From Sphingomonas sp. SCN 67-18 (GTDB lineage Bacteria; Pseudomonadota; Alphaproteobacteria; Sphingomonadales; Sphingomonadaceae): a DNA stretch of 56,995 nucleotides. This document shows positions 8,799-17,219 of this stretch, piece after piece. The position numbers and the translations under genes were made by a program. Positions within the stretch are counted from its first letter, which is position 1. Every line of letters begins with the position of its first letter. The stretch spans positions 1-56,995 of the forward strand of contig NZ_MEFG01000033.1 in assembly GCF_001724715.1 (NCBI RefSeq). Direction: 5' to 3'. A model generated the notes under the pieces. It ran no database searches. It worked only from the letters and a program-made list of their open reading frames with translations, and was not told the origin of the DNA.

Positions 8799-8827
8799 TA
8801 TAATGATCGCACCATGTGGAAAGGCAA
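8799..8827 (-). promoter_or_regulatory. possible internal promoter before the hydroxylase gene
   Basis: In the 138-base gap between the flippase and hydroxylase genes the minus strand reads TTGCCT, 17 bases, ATTATA, about 50 bases before the GTG start. The gap is more AT-rich than its surroundings. This could give the hydroxylase and N-acyltransferase genes separate expression from the upstream operon. Match to consensus is moderate. Confidence 0.3.
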
Positions 8828-8886
8828 TAAGGCAGATTTGCGACCGTAACGCGATATGATGCCATAATCCGCGCCGCGCAAGCGCC

Positions 8887-10407
8887 TTAGGCAAGGCCGA
8901 TTTTACGCCCCAGCTTGCCGAATGCGCCGCGATCCGCCGGTCCCAGCCCGTAACGCAGCACCAGCCACAGCGCCGGCCAGAACAGCAGCAGCAGGCCGAT
9001 GGCCCGTGGCCGCGCGCCGAGCGGGGCGAGCGCATGGCCGGCGAGCGCCAGCCCCGCAGCGCCCACAAGCGCGATGGCGAGGCTGCGCCCGCTGCCCCTG
9101 TCGAACGGCAGCAGCCCGTCGCTGATCCGCAATTCAACCGTGGCCGCCCAGGCGATCAGCACCGAGCCGATGCCGACCGCGATCGCCATGCCGGTGGCGC
9201 CCAGCCCCGGCCCCAGCCACAGGCCGAGCGCCAGCCAGGCGGCCAGCCCGATCAGGCTGTTGAGCAGGGGCAGGATGCGGTGGCCGATCATTTCGACCAG
9301 CGGCGTCGCCGGGCCGACCACGGCCTCCATTCCGCGCGCGAGGACGAGGATGACGAGCACCGGCAGCGCGGCCGCCGCCTCCGGCGCGAAGGCGCTCAAT
9401 ATATCGTTGGAAATCAGGATGATGAGCGCGGTCAGCGGCACCACGAAGACCACCGACAGGCGGGTGGAGAAGGCGAAAAGCGGGCCGATGGCGCTGCGGT
9501 CCCGCGCGGCCTGGCTGGAAGCGAGCGGGGCCAGCACATATTGGAACGCCTGGCGCACGATCATCGGGATGGAGGCGACCTTGCGCGCGATGCCGAACAG
9601 GCCCGCCGCCGTCGCCCCGCTGGCGCCGGGCAGCAGCACGTTGAGGATGATCGGCGGCAGATCGTTGAACATGCGCCGGGTGATCGAGGCGGGCAGCAGC
9701 GCGAAGCCGCTGGCCAGCAGCGTGCGGCGAAGGCGCGGACTTACCCGCGCCCTGAGCAGCAGCCGGCCGTCATAATAGCGGCAGAGCAACCGGACGGAGA
9801 GGATGGCGGTCATCAAAAGCGAGAGCAGGTGGGCCAGCAGCAGGCCGATGCTTTCGACGCCGACGGCGAACAGCGCGATGGCGAACAGCAGCCGCGCCAC
9901 CTGTTCCCACATGATCCGCAGGCGGATTTCCGGGCCGAAGGCGCGGCGGGCGCGGGCGGCGGAGGTGGCGACCTCAACAAAGGTCCACAGCGGCAGCGCC
10001 CAGGCGAACAGCGCGATGGCGAGCGGCAGTTGCGCCAGATCCTCCGGCGCGGCGGAAAGCAGCGCCGCGACCGGATGGGCGAGCAGCGATATCGCCAGCG
10101 CGACCAGCACCGCCGGGCCGACCGAGACGATCAGCGCGAACTTGACCGCGGCATGGGCGCCTTCTTCCCCCTCGACCGGGACGACGCGTTGCAGCGCCTG
10201 CGTCATCGACAGATCGATGATGTTTTCCAATATGTTCACCGCCGCCCACAGCACGGTGTAGATGCCGTAGGTGGCGATGCCGAACAGCCATGTGTAGATC
10301 GGCTGGGCGACGACCTCTACCAGCGCGCCCAGCCGGGCCAGCGCCGCCAGCCCCGCGCCCCGCGCGACGTCGCGCCGGCTGACGTCCGCATCTGCCGGGG
10401 GGGTCAT
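8887..10407 (-). CDS. Wzx/MATE-like lipid or polysaccharide flippase
   Basis: This 506-residue protein has about 12-14 hydrophobic segments, and its arrangement fits the polysaccharide-biosynthesis/oligosaccharide flippase family (MOP superfamily). Motifs typical of the family include GIYTVLWAAVNI early and GLFGIARKVASIPMIV in the middle. Its ATG (10405-10407) overlaps the TGA of the LptG-like gene as ATGA, so the two are co-translated. Wzx-type proteins flip undecaprenyl- or lipid-linked glycans to the periplasmic face. Here the neighbours suggest a glycosphingolipid or its precursor as cargo, but this is inference from context only. Confidence 0.8.
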   Translation of the reverse strand: MTPPADADVSRRDVARGAGLAALARLGALVEVVAQPIYTWLFGIATYGIYTVLWAAVNILENIIDLSMTQALQRVVPVEGEEGAHAAVKFALIVSVGPAVLVALAISLLAHPVAALLSAAPEDLAQLPLAIALFAWALPLWTFVEVATSAARARRAFGPEIRLRIMWEQVARLLFAIALFAVGVESIGLLLAHLLSLLMTAILSVRLLCRYYDGRLLLRARVSPRLRRTLLASGFALLPASITRRMFNDLPPIILNVLLPGASGATAAGLFGIARKVASIPMIVRQAFQYVLAPLASSQAARDRSAIGPLFAFSTRLSVVFVVPLTALIILISNDILSAFAPEAAAALPVLVILVLARGMEAVVGPATPLVEMIGHRILPLLNSLIGLAAWLALGLWLGPGLGATGMAIAVGIGSVLIAWAATVELRISDGLLPFDRGSGRSLAIALVGAAGLALAGHALAPLGARPRAIGLLLLFWPALWLVLRYGLGPADRGAFGKLGRKIGLA

Positions 10408-11498
10408 TCCTCGGTTCGCACCAGCACGGTTTCACCGATCAGCAGGAACAGCAGGAACGGCGCCCAGGCGGCGAGCATCGGCGGGTAGGCGCCCAGATTG
10501 CCCATCGCCAGCGCGAAATTGTCAGCGACGAAATAGGTGAAGCCCAGCCCCATGCCGACGATGAGGCGGATGAAAAGCTGCCCGGAGCGCGCCAGCCCGA
10601 AACCGGCGACCGCGCCCAGCAGCGGCATCAGCAGCGCGGAAAGCGGCCCGGCCAGCTTGTGCCAGAGATTGGCCTCCAGCGCGAGGGTGGGCCGCCCGGC
10701 GACCTTCAGATCCTCGATCGCGGCGGCGAGGCCGAGGAAGGACAGGCCGTCGCCGTCGACATTGGCGAGGGTCACCTGATCCGGCGTGATGCCGCGCCCG
10801 ACGTCGATGGTGCCGAGCGGCGTGTTGGTGCCCTTGGCGACATCGAACCGCAGCGCCTCCTCCAGCCGCCAGGCGGTGCCGGTGAAGGTGCCGCGCGGCG
10901 CGGTGATGATCCAGTCGAGCGCGCCCGAGGCGCGATCGTAAATGGTGACGGCGCGCACCTGGGTGGCGGTGCCCCGGCCGAAGGTCTGCCCGATATGGAC
11001 CAGCCGGCTGCCGTCGCGGACCCAGATATTGTTCAGCACGCCCTTGTCGCTGGGCAGCGGCCCGTAATCGACGCGCTGCCATTGGTCGAGCGTCGCGGTG
11101 GCGCGCGCGACGATGCGGTCGTTGAACGCGAAGGAGACGATGACCACCAGCAGGCTGGCGGTGATCAGCGGCGCCAGCACCTGGTGCGCGGACATGCCGG
11201 ACGCCTTCAGCGACACGATCTCGCTGTTCTGGTTGAGCGTGGACAGGGTGATGAGCGTCGCCAGCAGCACCGAGAAGGGCAGGAATCGCGCGACGATCTG
11301 GGGCATGCGCAGCGAGACGTAGGTCCATAGCTGAGCGTCGCCATTGCCCGGATAGGCGAGGATCTTGCCGGATTCGCCGAGCAGGTCGAGCGCCTGGAGG
11401 ATGATGACCAGCGCCGCCAGCACCGCCAGCGTCCGCACCAGGAACAGCCGGGCCATGTAGAAGGCAACGGTGCGCGACGGGAAGAATTTCATCTGCAT
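10404..11498 (-). CDS. LptG-like permease (YjgP/YjgQ family)
   Basis: This 364-residue membrane protein belongs to the LptF/LptG family. It has N-terminal membrane segments (ARLFLVRTLAVLAALVIILQ), the conserved SLKASGMSAHQVLAP coupling segment, a periplasmic beta-jellyroll region at about 140-265 and C-terminal membrane segments. LptF-LptG-LptB2 extracts lipopolysaccharide from the inner membrane. It starts three bases after the LptF-like gene. The usual alphaproteobacterial downstream genes of lptFG (lptD, surA, pdxA, rsmA) are absent; a flippase, a hydroxylase and an N-acyltransferase follow instead. Cargo could be glycosphingolipid, which replaces LPS in many sphingomonads. Confidence 0.85.
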   Translation of the reverse strand: MQMKFFPSRTVAFYMARLFLVRTLAVLAALVIILQALDLLGESGKILAYPGNGDAQLWTYVSLRMPQIVARFLPFSVLLATLITLSTLNQNSEIVSLKASGMSAHQVLAPLITASLLVVIVSFAFNDRIVARATATLDQWQRVDYGPLPSDKGVLNNIWVRDGSRLVHIGQTFGRGTATQVRAVTIYDRASGALDWIITAPRGTFTGTAWRLEEALRFDVAKGTNTPLGTIDVGRGITPDQVTLANVDGDGLSFLGLAAAIEDLKVAGRPTLALEANLWHKLAGPLSALLMPLLGAVAGFGLARSGQLFIRLIVGMGLGFTYFVADNFALAMGNLGAYPPMLAAWAPFLLFLLIGETVLVRTEE

Positions 11499-11501
11499 CG
11501 A

Positions 11502-12701
11502 TCAGGCTTCCTGCCGGCGCTGGCGCGGGCTGAACCAGCCTTTCACCATGGCGCCGGCCTTTGCCGCGCCGCGTTCCAGCGCGCCGATGGGCTGCCCGCC
11601 GGGCACGAAGGCGACGGTGTGGTACATCCACAGGATCAGCGCGGCGAACAGCAGGAACGGCCCCCACAGGGTGATGAGCGGGTCGATCCGGCCCAGCGCG
11701 CCCAGCGCTTCGCCATATTCGTTCACCTTGTGATAGGTGACGACCATCACGATCGACAGGAACACCCCCAGCGCCGAGGTGGACCGTTTCGGCGGCACCG
11801 CCAGCGCCACCGCCAGCAGCGGCAGGAGCAGCATCATCGCCACCTCGACGAGGCGGAAGTGGAAATTGGCGCGGGTTTCGTTGCGGACCTCCGGGCTGGT
11901 CGCGGCGTCGCTGCCTACCCGGACCAGTTCCGGGATGGTCAGTTCGCGGTCGCGCCCGCCGCGCCGGCGGAAGGATTCGATCTTGGGCAGGTCTATCGGC
12001 AGGTCGTGGGCGGTGAAGCTGAGCACGCGCGGCACCCGGAAATCCGGCGCATTATGGACCAGCACGCCGTTGGACAGGCGCAGGATTATGACGTCCGGAT
12101 CGTCCGTCGCGAGGAAGCGGCCGCGCTCCGCGGTGACCGCCACGGACTTGCCGTCCCGCGATTCGGCGCGGACGAAAATGCCGGAAAGGTCCGCGCCCTT
12201 GTCCCGGCTTTCCTCGATCCGCATCGTCATGCGGTTGCCCAGATTGGTGAATTCCCCGACCTTGATCGACGCGCCGAGCGCGCCCGAGCGCAGTTCGAAC
12301 TGCAGCCCTTCATAGGCGTAGCGGGCATAGGGCTGGACGAAGCCGACAATCGCCAGATTGACCAGCGCCAGCGCCACGGCGAACATGAAGGGCACCCGGA
12401 GCAGCCGGTTGTAGCTGAGCCCCAGCGCGCGCATCACGTCCAGCTCCGATGTCGTCGCGAGCTTGCGGAAGGCGAGCAGGATCCCGAGCATCAGGCCGAT
12501 CGGGATGCCGAGCGAGAGATATTCCGGGATGAGATTGGCGAGCATCTGCCACACCACGCTCACCGGCCCGCCTTCCGACGCCACGAAATCGAACAGCCGG
12601 CGCATCTTGTCGAGGATCAGCAGCATCGCGGCGATGGTGAGCGTGCCGAACAGCGGCAGGGCGATCAGGCGCGCAATATATCGGTCGGTCGCAGTCAGCA
12701 T
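11502..12701 (-). CDS. LptF-like permease (YjgP/YjgQ family)
   Basis: This 399-residue membrane protein pairs with the LptG-like gene directly downstream. Family features include DRYIARLIALPLFGTL at the N-terminus, the conserved ATTSELDVMRALGLSYNRLL segment, a periplasmic domain at about 130-275, and the membrane hairpin LLLPLLAVALAVPPKR. It is the first gene of a five-gene minus-strand operon ending at 6827. Its start (ATG 12701) lies about 130 bases from the divergent DUF2141 gene, so the region between should hold the operon promoter. No lptB or lptC is present in the window. Confidence 0.85.
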   Translation of the reverse strand: MLTATDRYIARLIALPLFGTLTIAAMLLILDKMRRLFDFVASEGGPVSVVWQMLANLIPEYLSLGIPIGLMLGILLAFRKLATTSELDVMRALGLSYNRLLRVPFMFAVALALVNLAIVGFVQPYARYAYEGLQFELRSGALGASIKVGEFTNLGNRMTMRIEESRDKGADLSGIFVRAESRDGKSVAVTAERGRFLATDDPDVIILRLSNGVLVHNAPDFRVPRVLSFTAHDLPIDLPKIESFRRRGGRDRELTIPELVRVGSDAATSPEVRNETRANFHFRLVEVAMMLLLPLLAVALAVPPKRSTSALGVFLSIVMVVTYHKVNEYGEALGALGRIDPLITLWGPFLLFAALILWMYHTVAFVPGGQPIGALERGAAKAGAMVKGWFSPRQRRQEA

Positions 12702-12784
12702 TTTCAGAATTCAGACGCCCCATGACCATGTTTTGGCCGCAAACGCAGCCGATCTTCGAAACCAACGGGGGGCTGATGCAGATC

Positions 12785-12806
12785 AGCCATGCCGAGGGGC
12801 ATGGCT
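12785..12806. repeat. perfect 9-bp inverted repeat between lptF-like and DUF2141 genes
   Basis: AGCCATGCC, the spacer GAGG, then GGCATGGCT form a perfect dyad. It lies 25 bases before the DUF2141 start and about 85 bases upstream of the LptF-like start. It could be an operator for the divergent promoters or an RNA hairpin in the DUF2141 leader. There is no T-run, so it is not a terminator. Confidence 0.5.
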
Positions 12807-12830
12807 ATAGCTTCCAGGAGAGTGTTGGTC

Positions 12831-13337
12831 ATGTCGAAACTTGCGGGAACGGTCGTTGCCCTGTCGCTTGCGCTGGCCGCCCCGGCCGCCGCACGCGCGG
12901 CGCCGCTGGGCCCGGAAGCGGCGGCATGCAGCGGCGGCAAGCCGGCGGTGCTCGTCCGCGTCGAAGGTTTCAAGCAGCGCACCGGCAATCTGCGCGTGCA
13001 GATCTATGGCGACCGGGCCGAGGATTTCCTGGCCAAGGGCAAGCGGCTGAAGCGCATCGACCTGCCGGTGACCGCATCGGGCGTGATGGACGTGTGCGTC
13101 GGGCTGCCCGCCGTCGGCACCTATGCGGTGGCGGTGCGGCACGACCTGGACGGCAACGGCAAGTCCGGGTGGAGCGACGGCGGCGGTTTTTCCCGCAATC
13201 CGGGCATTTCGATCACCAGCCTCAAGCCCCGTTATCGGGATGTGGCGATCACGGTGGGCGCTGACGTGCGCACCATAGATGTCGTGTTGAACTATCGGCG
13301 CGGGCTTTCGATCGGCCCGGTAAAATCAGGCGGATGA
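12831..13337 (+). CDS. DUF2141 periplasmic/secreted protein
   Basis: This 168-residue protein has a signal peptide (KLAGTVVALSLALAAPAAARA). A DUF2141 domain follows, with GNLRVQIYGD, VCVGLPAVGTYAVAVRHDLD and an acidic loop DLDGNGKSGW that resembles a calcium-binding loop. Start ATG 12831 has AGGAGAG eight bases upstream. Function of the family is not known. It is the first gene of a plus-strand trio with the lipid kinase and the TAM41-like gene; only four bases separate it from the kinase. A role in envelope lipid handling is a guess from context. Confidence 0.8.
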   Translation: MSKLAGTVVALSLALAAPAAARAAPLGPEAAACSGGKPAVLVRVEGFKQRTGNLRVQIYGDRAEDFLAKGKRLKRIDLPVTASGVMDVCVGLPAVGTYAVAVRHDLDGNGKSGWSDGGGFSRNPGISITSLKPRYRDVAITVGADVRTIDVVLNYRRGLSIGPVKSGG

Positions 13338-13341
13338 CCAG

Positions 13342-14316
13342 ATGATCAGTGTCGCGCTCCTGTCCAATCCCAAATCGACCGGAAACCGCGCGATTCTGCC
13401 GCGGGTGCGCAGCTATTGCGCGGCCCATCCCGATATTTTCCATTATGAGGTGGAGACGGTCGACCAGATCGGCGACGCGCTGCGCACGATTGCGCGCGTC
13501 TCGCCAAAGGTGCTGGTCATCAACGGCGGCGACGGCACCGTGCAGGCGGCGCTGACCGAACTGCACCTTGGCGATTATTTCGGCGACAATCCGCCGCCGG
13601 TGGCGGTGCTGCCCAACGGCAAGACCAACCTGATCGCGCTCGACCTGGGATCGCAGGGCGACCCGCTGGCGGCGCTGGCGCGGGTGGTGGAACTCGCCAA
13701 ATCCGACCTGGCCTCGCATATCGTGGGGCGGGAACTGATCTCGCTCAGCGGCGGGGTGGCGGGCAGCCGGCCGGTGCTGGGCATGTTCCTGGGCGGGGCC
13801 GGGCTGGCCGACGCGATTCTCTACACCCGCCATAAAATCTATCCGCTGGGCCTGCCCAATGGGTTCAGCCACGCCATCGCCGCGCTGGCGGTGCTGTTTT
13901 CGCTGCTGTTCGGCCTGCGCGGCGGGATGTTCCCGCCCCGGTCGGACCCGATCAGCGTGTCGCTGATCCGCGACGGCGAGCTGACCGGCCGGTTCGCGCT
14001 GCTGATCGTCACCACGCTGGAGCGGATGCTGCTGGGCAGCAAGACCGAGGTGAGCGGCGCCGCCAAGGGGCGGCTGAAGCTGATGGCGGTGGACCAGAAC
14101 CCGCTGGCGCTGGCGCGGGCGATGGCGGCCAGCATCTTCGGCAAGCTCGGCCGCCGCCAGATGGACGGCGTGCATGTCGAGCGCGGCGACGTGATCCGCA
14201 TCGAGGGCGAGAGATCGAGCGTCATACTGGACGGCGAACTGTACCAGACCGACGCCGGACGGCCGATCGTGCTGACGACCACCGAGCCGGTTTCGTTCCT
14301 GCGCCTCGCCGCCTGA
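13342..14316 (+). CDS. diacylglycerol/sphingosine-kinase family lipid kinase, candidate ceramide kinase
   Basis: This 324-residue protein has a DAGK catalytic domain: NPKSTGN at 9-15, the nucleotide-binding INGGDGTVQAAL (GGDGT at 62-66), LPNGKTNLIALDLG at about 90-103, and the C-terminal DGELY element. The usual P-x-GT-x-N element is altered (PNGKTN), which suggests a divergent subfamily. Bacterial relatives phosphorylate diacylglycerol, undecaprenol or, in Caulobacter (CpgB, from memory), ceramide. With SPT, ACP and a probable ceramide synthase close by, ceramide is a plausible substrate. It is followed after three bases by the TAM41-like gene. Confidence 0.85.
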   Translation: MISVALLSNPKSTGNRAILPRVRSYCAAHPDIFHYEVETVDQIGDALRTIARVSPKVLVINGGDGTVQAALTELHLGDYFGDNPPPVAVLPNGKTNLIALDLGSQGDPLAALARVVELAKSDLASHIVGRELISLSGGVAGSRPVLGMFLGGAGLADAILYTRHKIYPLGLPNGFSHAIAALAVLFSLLFGLRGGMFPPRSDPISVSLIRDGELTGRFALLIVTTLERMLLGSKTEVSGAAKGRLKLMAVDQNPLALARAMAASIFGKLGRRQMDGVHVERGDVIRIEGERSSVILDGELYQTDAGRPIVLTTTEPVSFLRLAA

Positions 14317-14319
14317 GCC

Positions 14320-15213
14320 ATGCCGTCGCCTGACTGCCCGGACGCGGGAGGGGCGCTTGCCGCGCGCATGGCGGCTTCGCTGGCGCTGCCGGTCGACCCC
14401 CGGGTGGCGGCGATGGCCCGGGCGATCGCGCTTACGCATGGCGATGCGACGCGGGCCGTGCTGTTCTACGGATCCTGCCTGAGGACGGCCGCGCTCGACG
14501 GGCAGATGCTCGATTTCTACCTGATCGTTTCCGATTATCGCGCCGCCTATGGCAAGGCCTGGCTGGCGGCGGCCAACCGGATGATCCCGCCCAATGTCTT
14601 TCCCTTCGCGCATGACGGGCTGGCCGCGAAATATGCGGTGCTGAGCGAGGCGGATTTCCACCGGCTGTGCGGGGTGGAGGCGGATACCGTGTCCGTCTGG
14701 GCGCGGTTCGCCCAGCCGTCACGGCTGGTCTGGCAGGCCGACGAGGCGGCCGCGCGGGCGGTGATCTCCGCCGTCGTGCGGGCGCCGGCGACGCTGATGG
14801 CGCTGAGCGGCGCGGGCGACGACCGCGATCCGCTGGACCGCTGGCGGCGGGGCTTTGCGCTGACCTATGGCGCGGAATTGCGGGCGGAGCGGAGCGACCG
14901 GTCCGGCTCCATCGTCGATTTCGACCCGGATTATTATCGTGGGCTGACCGGCCCCGCGCTGGCCGCGGCGCCCGCCGTGCCGGGCGATCTCGCGCGGCGC
15001 TGGCGCGGGCTGCGGCGGCGCGGCAAGGCGATGACGCTGGCCCGCCTGGCCAAGGCCAGCCTGACCTTTGCCGGGGGGATCGATTATCTCGCCTGGAAGA
15101 TCAACCGCCATGCCGGCACCGCGATCAGCATCCGGCCATGGCAGCGGCGCTGGCCGATCCTCGGCGCGCTTACCCTTTTGCCCCGGCTGCTGCGAAGCGG
15201 CTCCGTCCGCTAG
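14320..15213 (+). CDS. TAM41-like nucleotidyltransferase, candidate CDP-lipid synthase
   Basis: This 297-residue protein would often be left as hypothetical. It shows a nucleotidyltransferase-like core: VLFYGSCLRTAALDGQMLDF (GS at 51-52, Asp at 65), then LIVSDYRAAY. Further on, AAKYAVLSEADFHR and VWARFAQPSRLVW follow. By eye the order GS...MLDF...V..D......KY.V.S......GR.Q.P parallels TAM41, the mitochondrial-type CDP-diacylglycerol synthase, which is unrelated to CdsA. It directly follows the lipid kinase, so a route lipid to lipid-phosphate to CDP-lipid is suggested. The last 44 bases overlap the convergent histidine kinase gene. Family assignment is from memory of the motif pattern. Confidence 0.6.
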   Translation: MPSPDCPDAGGALAARMAASLALPVDPRVAAMARAIALTHGDATRAVLFYGSCLRTAALDGQMLDFYLIVSDYRAAYGKAWLAAANRMIPPNVFPFAHDGLAAKYAVLSEADFHRLCGVEADTVSVWARFAQPSRLVWQADEAAARAVISAVVRAPATLMALSGAGDDRDPLDRWRRGFALTYGAELRAERSDRSGSIVDFDPDYYRGLTGPALAAAPAVPGDLARRWRGLRRRGKAMTLARLAKASLTFAGGIDYLAWKINRHAGTAISIRPWQRRWPILGALTLLPRLLRSGSVR

Positions 15214-17176
15214 ACCGGGGCAGCGCATCCTCCACGGCGGCGGCGAGCGCGCCGATGGTGAAGGGCTTGCGCAGCACGCCGTGCCCGCCGAAAGCCGCCG
15301 CCTCGTCGACCGCATCGCCCGCGAAGCCGGTGACGAACAGGATGCCGACATCGGGATAGTCCGGGCGCAGCGAGGCGATGAGTTCCGGCCCGGTCGTGCC
15401 CGGCATCACCACGTCGCTGACGATCAGCCGCACGGCGGGATGCGCCTTCATCAGCGCCGCCGCCTCGTCCGGCGCGGGGCAGGGGATGGGGCGGTAGCCA
15501 AGCTCGCGCAGCGCATCCACCGTGGAGGTGAGCACGCGCGGATCATCCTCCACCACCAAAATCTCATGGGTACCGGACGGCATGACGGGCGTGGCCTCCG
15601 CCTGCGGCGCGGACGCCGTCTCCTCCCCCTCTGCCGGGCTGTGGCGGGGCAGCAGGATGGAGACGGTGGTGCCTTCGCCCGCGACCGATTCGATCTGGAT
15701 CTCGCCCTGCGACTGGCGCACGAAACCGAAAATCTGGCTGAGGCCGAGGCCGGTGCCCTTGCCGACCGGCTTGGTGGTGAAGAAGGGCTCGAACACCCGT
15801 TCCAGCACGTCCGGCGCCATGCCGCAGCCATCGTCGGTGACCGAGATGACGACATAATCGCCGGCCGGCGCTTCGCCCACCTCGCCCTCCGCCAGCGTGC
15901 GGTTGCCCGTCCTGATGGTCAGCGTGCCTTCCCCGTCCATCGCGTCGCGGGCGTTGACGGCGAGGTTGAGGATGGCGTTTTCAAGCTGGTGCCGGTCGAC
16001 CCAGCTTTTCCATGCGTCCGGCGCGCATTCCGTCTTGACCTCGATCCGCTCGCCGAGCGTGCGGTCCAGCAGGTCGGACATGCCGAGGATCAGCGCATCC
16101 GGGGTCAGCGCCTGCGGCAGCAGCGGCTCCGACCGCGCGAAGGCCAGCAGCCTGCGGGTGAGCGCGGCGGCGCGGTTGGCCCCTTCCATGGCGTTGTCGA
16201 TATGGCGCAGGCCGTCCGCCGCGCCGGCCGGGAAGCGCCGCCGGGCCAGTTCCAGCCCGCCGATCACCACCGCCAGCATATTGTTGAAATCATGCGCGAT
16301 GCCGCCGGTGAGCTGGCCGACCGCCTCCATCTTCTGGATCTGGCGCAGCTGGGATTCGGCATGGGCGCGCTCGATCGCCTCCTGCTGCAGCCGGTCGTTC
16401 GCCTCGCGCAGTTCCAGCGTCCGTTCCGTCACGGCATATTCCAGCTCGTCGGCGCGCTGGGTCTCCTCCTCCGCGTCGCGCCGGGCCAGCCGCCGCTGGG
16501 CGATGGCGTGCAGCGTGGTCCAGGCCAGGGCGGCGGCGAACAGCACCACCACGACGCCGACGACGGAGAGGATCGACGCCAGCCGGTTGGACCGGTCAAC
16601 GGTGATCGCGGCCACGCCGGTGCGCTGGTTGAGCACCCGCCGCTCTGTGTCGATGATCTGGTCCAGCGTCGAGGCGATCTCGACCAGGCTCTTGGCCTGC
16701 CCGGCCTGATAATATTTGGACAGCGCGTTCCAGCCCTGGCCATAGGTGGTGCGCAGCGCCGTGGCCGACAGTTCCAGCCCGCGCTGGCGGTAAAGCTCGC
16801 GCAGCGCGGCGATGCGCGCGACATGTTGGGGGTTGTCGCGGGTCAGCCGGGAAAGCTGCTCGATCAGCGTGCCGGCGCGCCGCCACTGTTCGTAATAATA
16901 GCGGCCGACATCATTGTCGCCGCTGATCACATAGCGGCCCAGCGCCGCTTCCGACCGCGTGATCGTGCTTTCCAGCGTGCGGGCCATGATCATGACCTCG
17001 AAGCTGTGGCTTTGCGCGGACAGCGCCTTGTCCCGCTGCTGGTTGGACAGCGAGACCATGGCGATGAGGATGGCGAGCGCGATGGCGGCAATGGCGGCCA
17101 CGACGGCGACGAGACTCCGCCGCCAGCCAATCGATCCGGTTTCTTCCCCGTCGATGCGGCTGATATCCTCGCTCAT
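15170..17176 (-). CDS. hybrid sensor histidine kinase with CHASE3-like sensor and receiver domain
   Basis: This 668-residue protein has a membrane segment at about 21-42 and a periplasmic helical region (about 45-195) resembling CHASE3. A second membrane segment lies at about 201-222, then a coiled linker. The HisKA domain has His295 ([10 protein letters not shown]), and the HATPase domain has [17 protein letters not shown] and [12 protein letters not shown]-terminal receiver holds VVEDDPRVL and phospho-acceptor Asp in VSDVVMPG. It lies 43 bases downstream of SPT on the same strand, so ACP, SPT and this kinase may be co-transcribed. No separate response regulator is adjacent. The ligand is unknown; a link to envelope lipid state is only suggested by position. 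Confidence 0.88.
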   Translation of the reverse strand: MSEDISRIDGEETGSIGWRRSLVAVVAAIAAIALAILIAMVSLSNQQRDKALSAQSHSFEVMIMARTLESTITRSEAALGRYVISGDNDVGRYYYEQWRRAGTLIEQLSRLTRDNPQHVARIAALRELYRQRGLELSATALRTTYGQGWNALSKYYQAGQAKSLVEIASTLDQIIDTERRVLNQRTGVAAITVDRSNRLASILSVVGVVVVLFAAALAWTTLHAIAQRRLARRDAEEETQRADELEYAVTERTLELREANDRLQQEAIERAHAESQLRQIQKMEAVGQLTGGIAHDFNNMLAVVIGGLELARRRFPAGAADGLRHIDNAMEGANRAAALTRRLLAFARSEPLLPQALTPDALILGMSDLLDRTLGERIEVKTECAPDAWKSWVDRHQLENAILNLAVNARDAMDGEGTLTIRTGNRTLAEGEVGEAPAGDYVVISVTDDGCGMAPDVLERVFEPFFTTKPVGKGTGLGLSQIFGFVRQSQGEIQIESVAGEGTTVSILLPRHSPAEGEETASAPQAEATPVMPSGTHEILVVEDDPRVLTSTVDALRELGYRPIPCPAPDEAAALMKAHPAVRLIVSDVVMPGTTGPELIASLRPDYPDVGILFVTGFAGDAVDEAAAFGGHGVLRKPFTIGALAAAVEDALPRSSGRSRFAAAGAKG

Positions 17177-17219
17177 TCCACCCCAGACTATCGCAAGCGG
17201 AACGGGCGCGAAACCCTTG

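Noticed and set aside
8799-8804. A perfect TATAAT on the plus strand.
   Set aside because: No plus-strand gene starts downstream of it. The minus-strand reading of the same bases fits the hydroxylase gene better.
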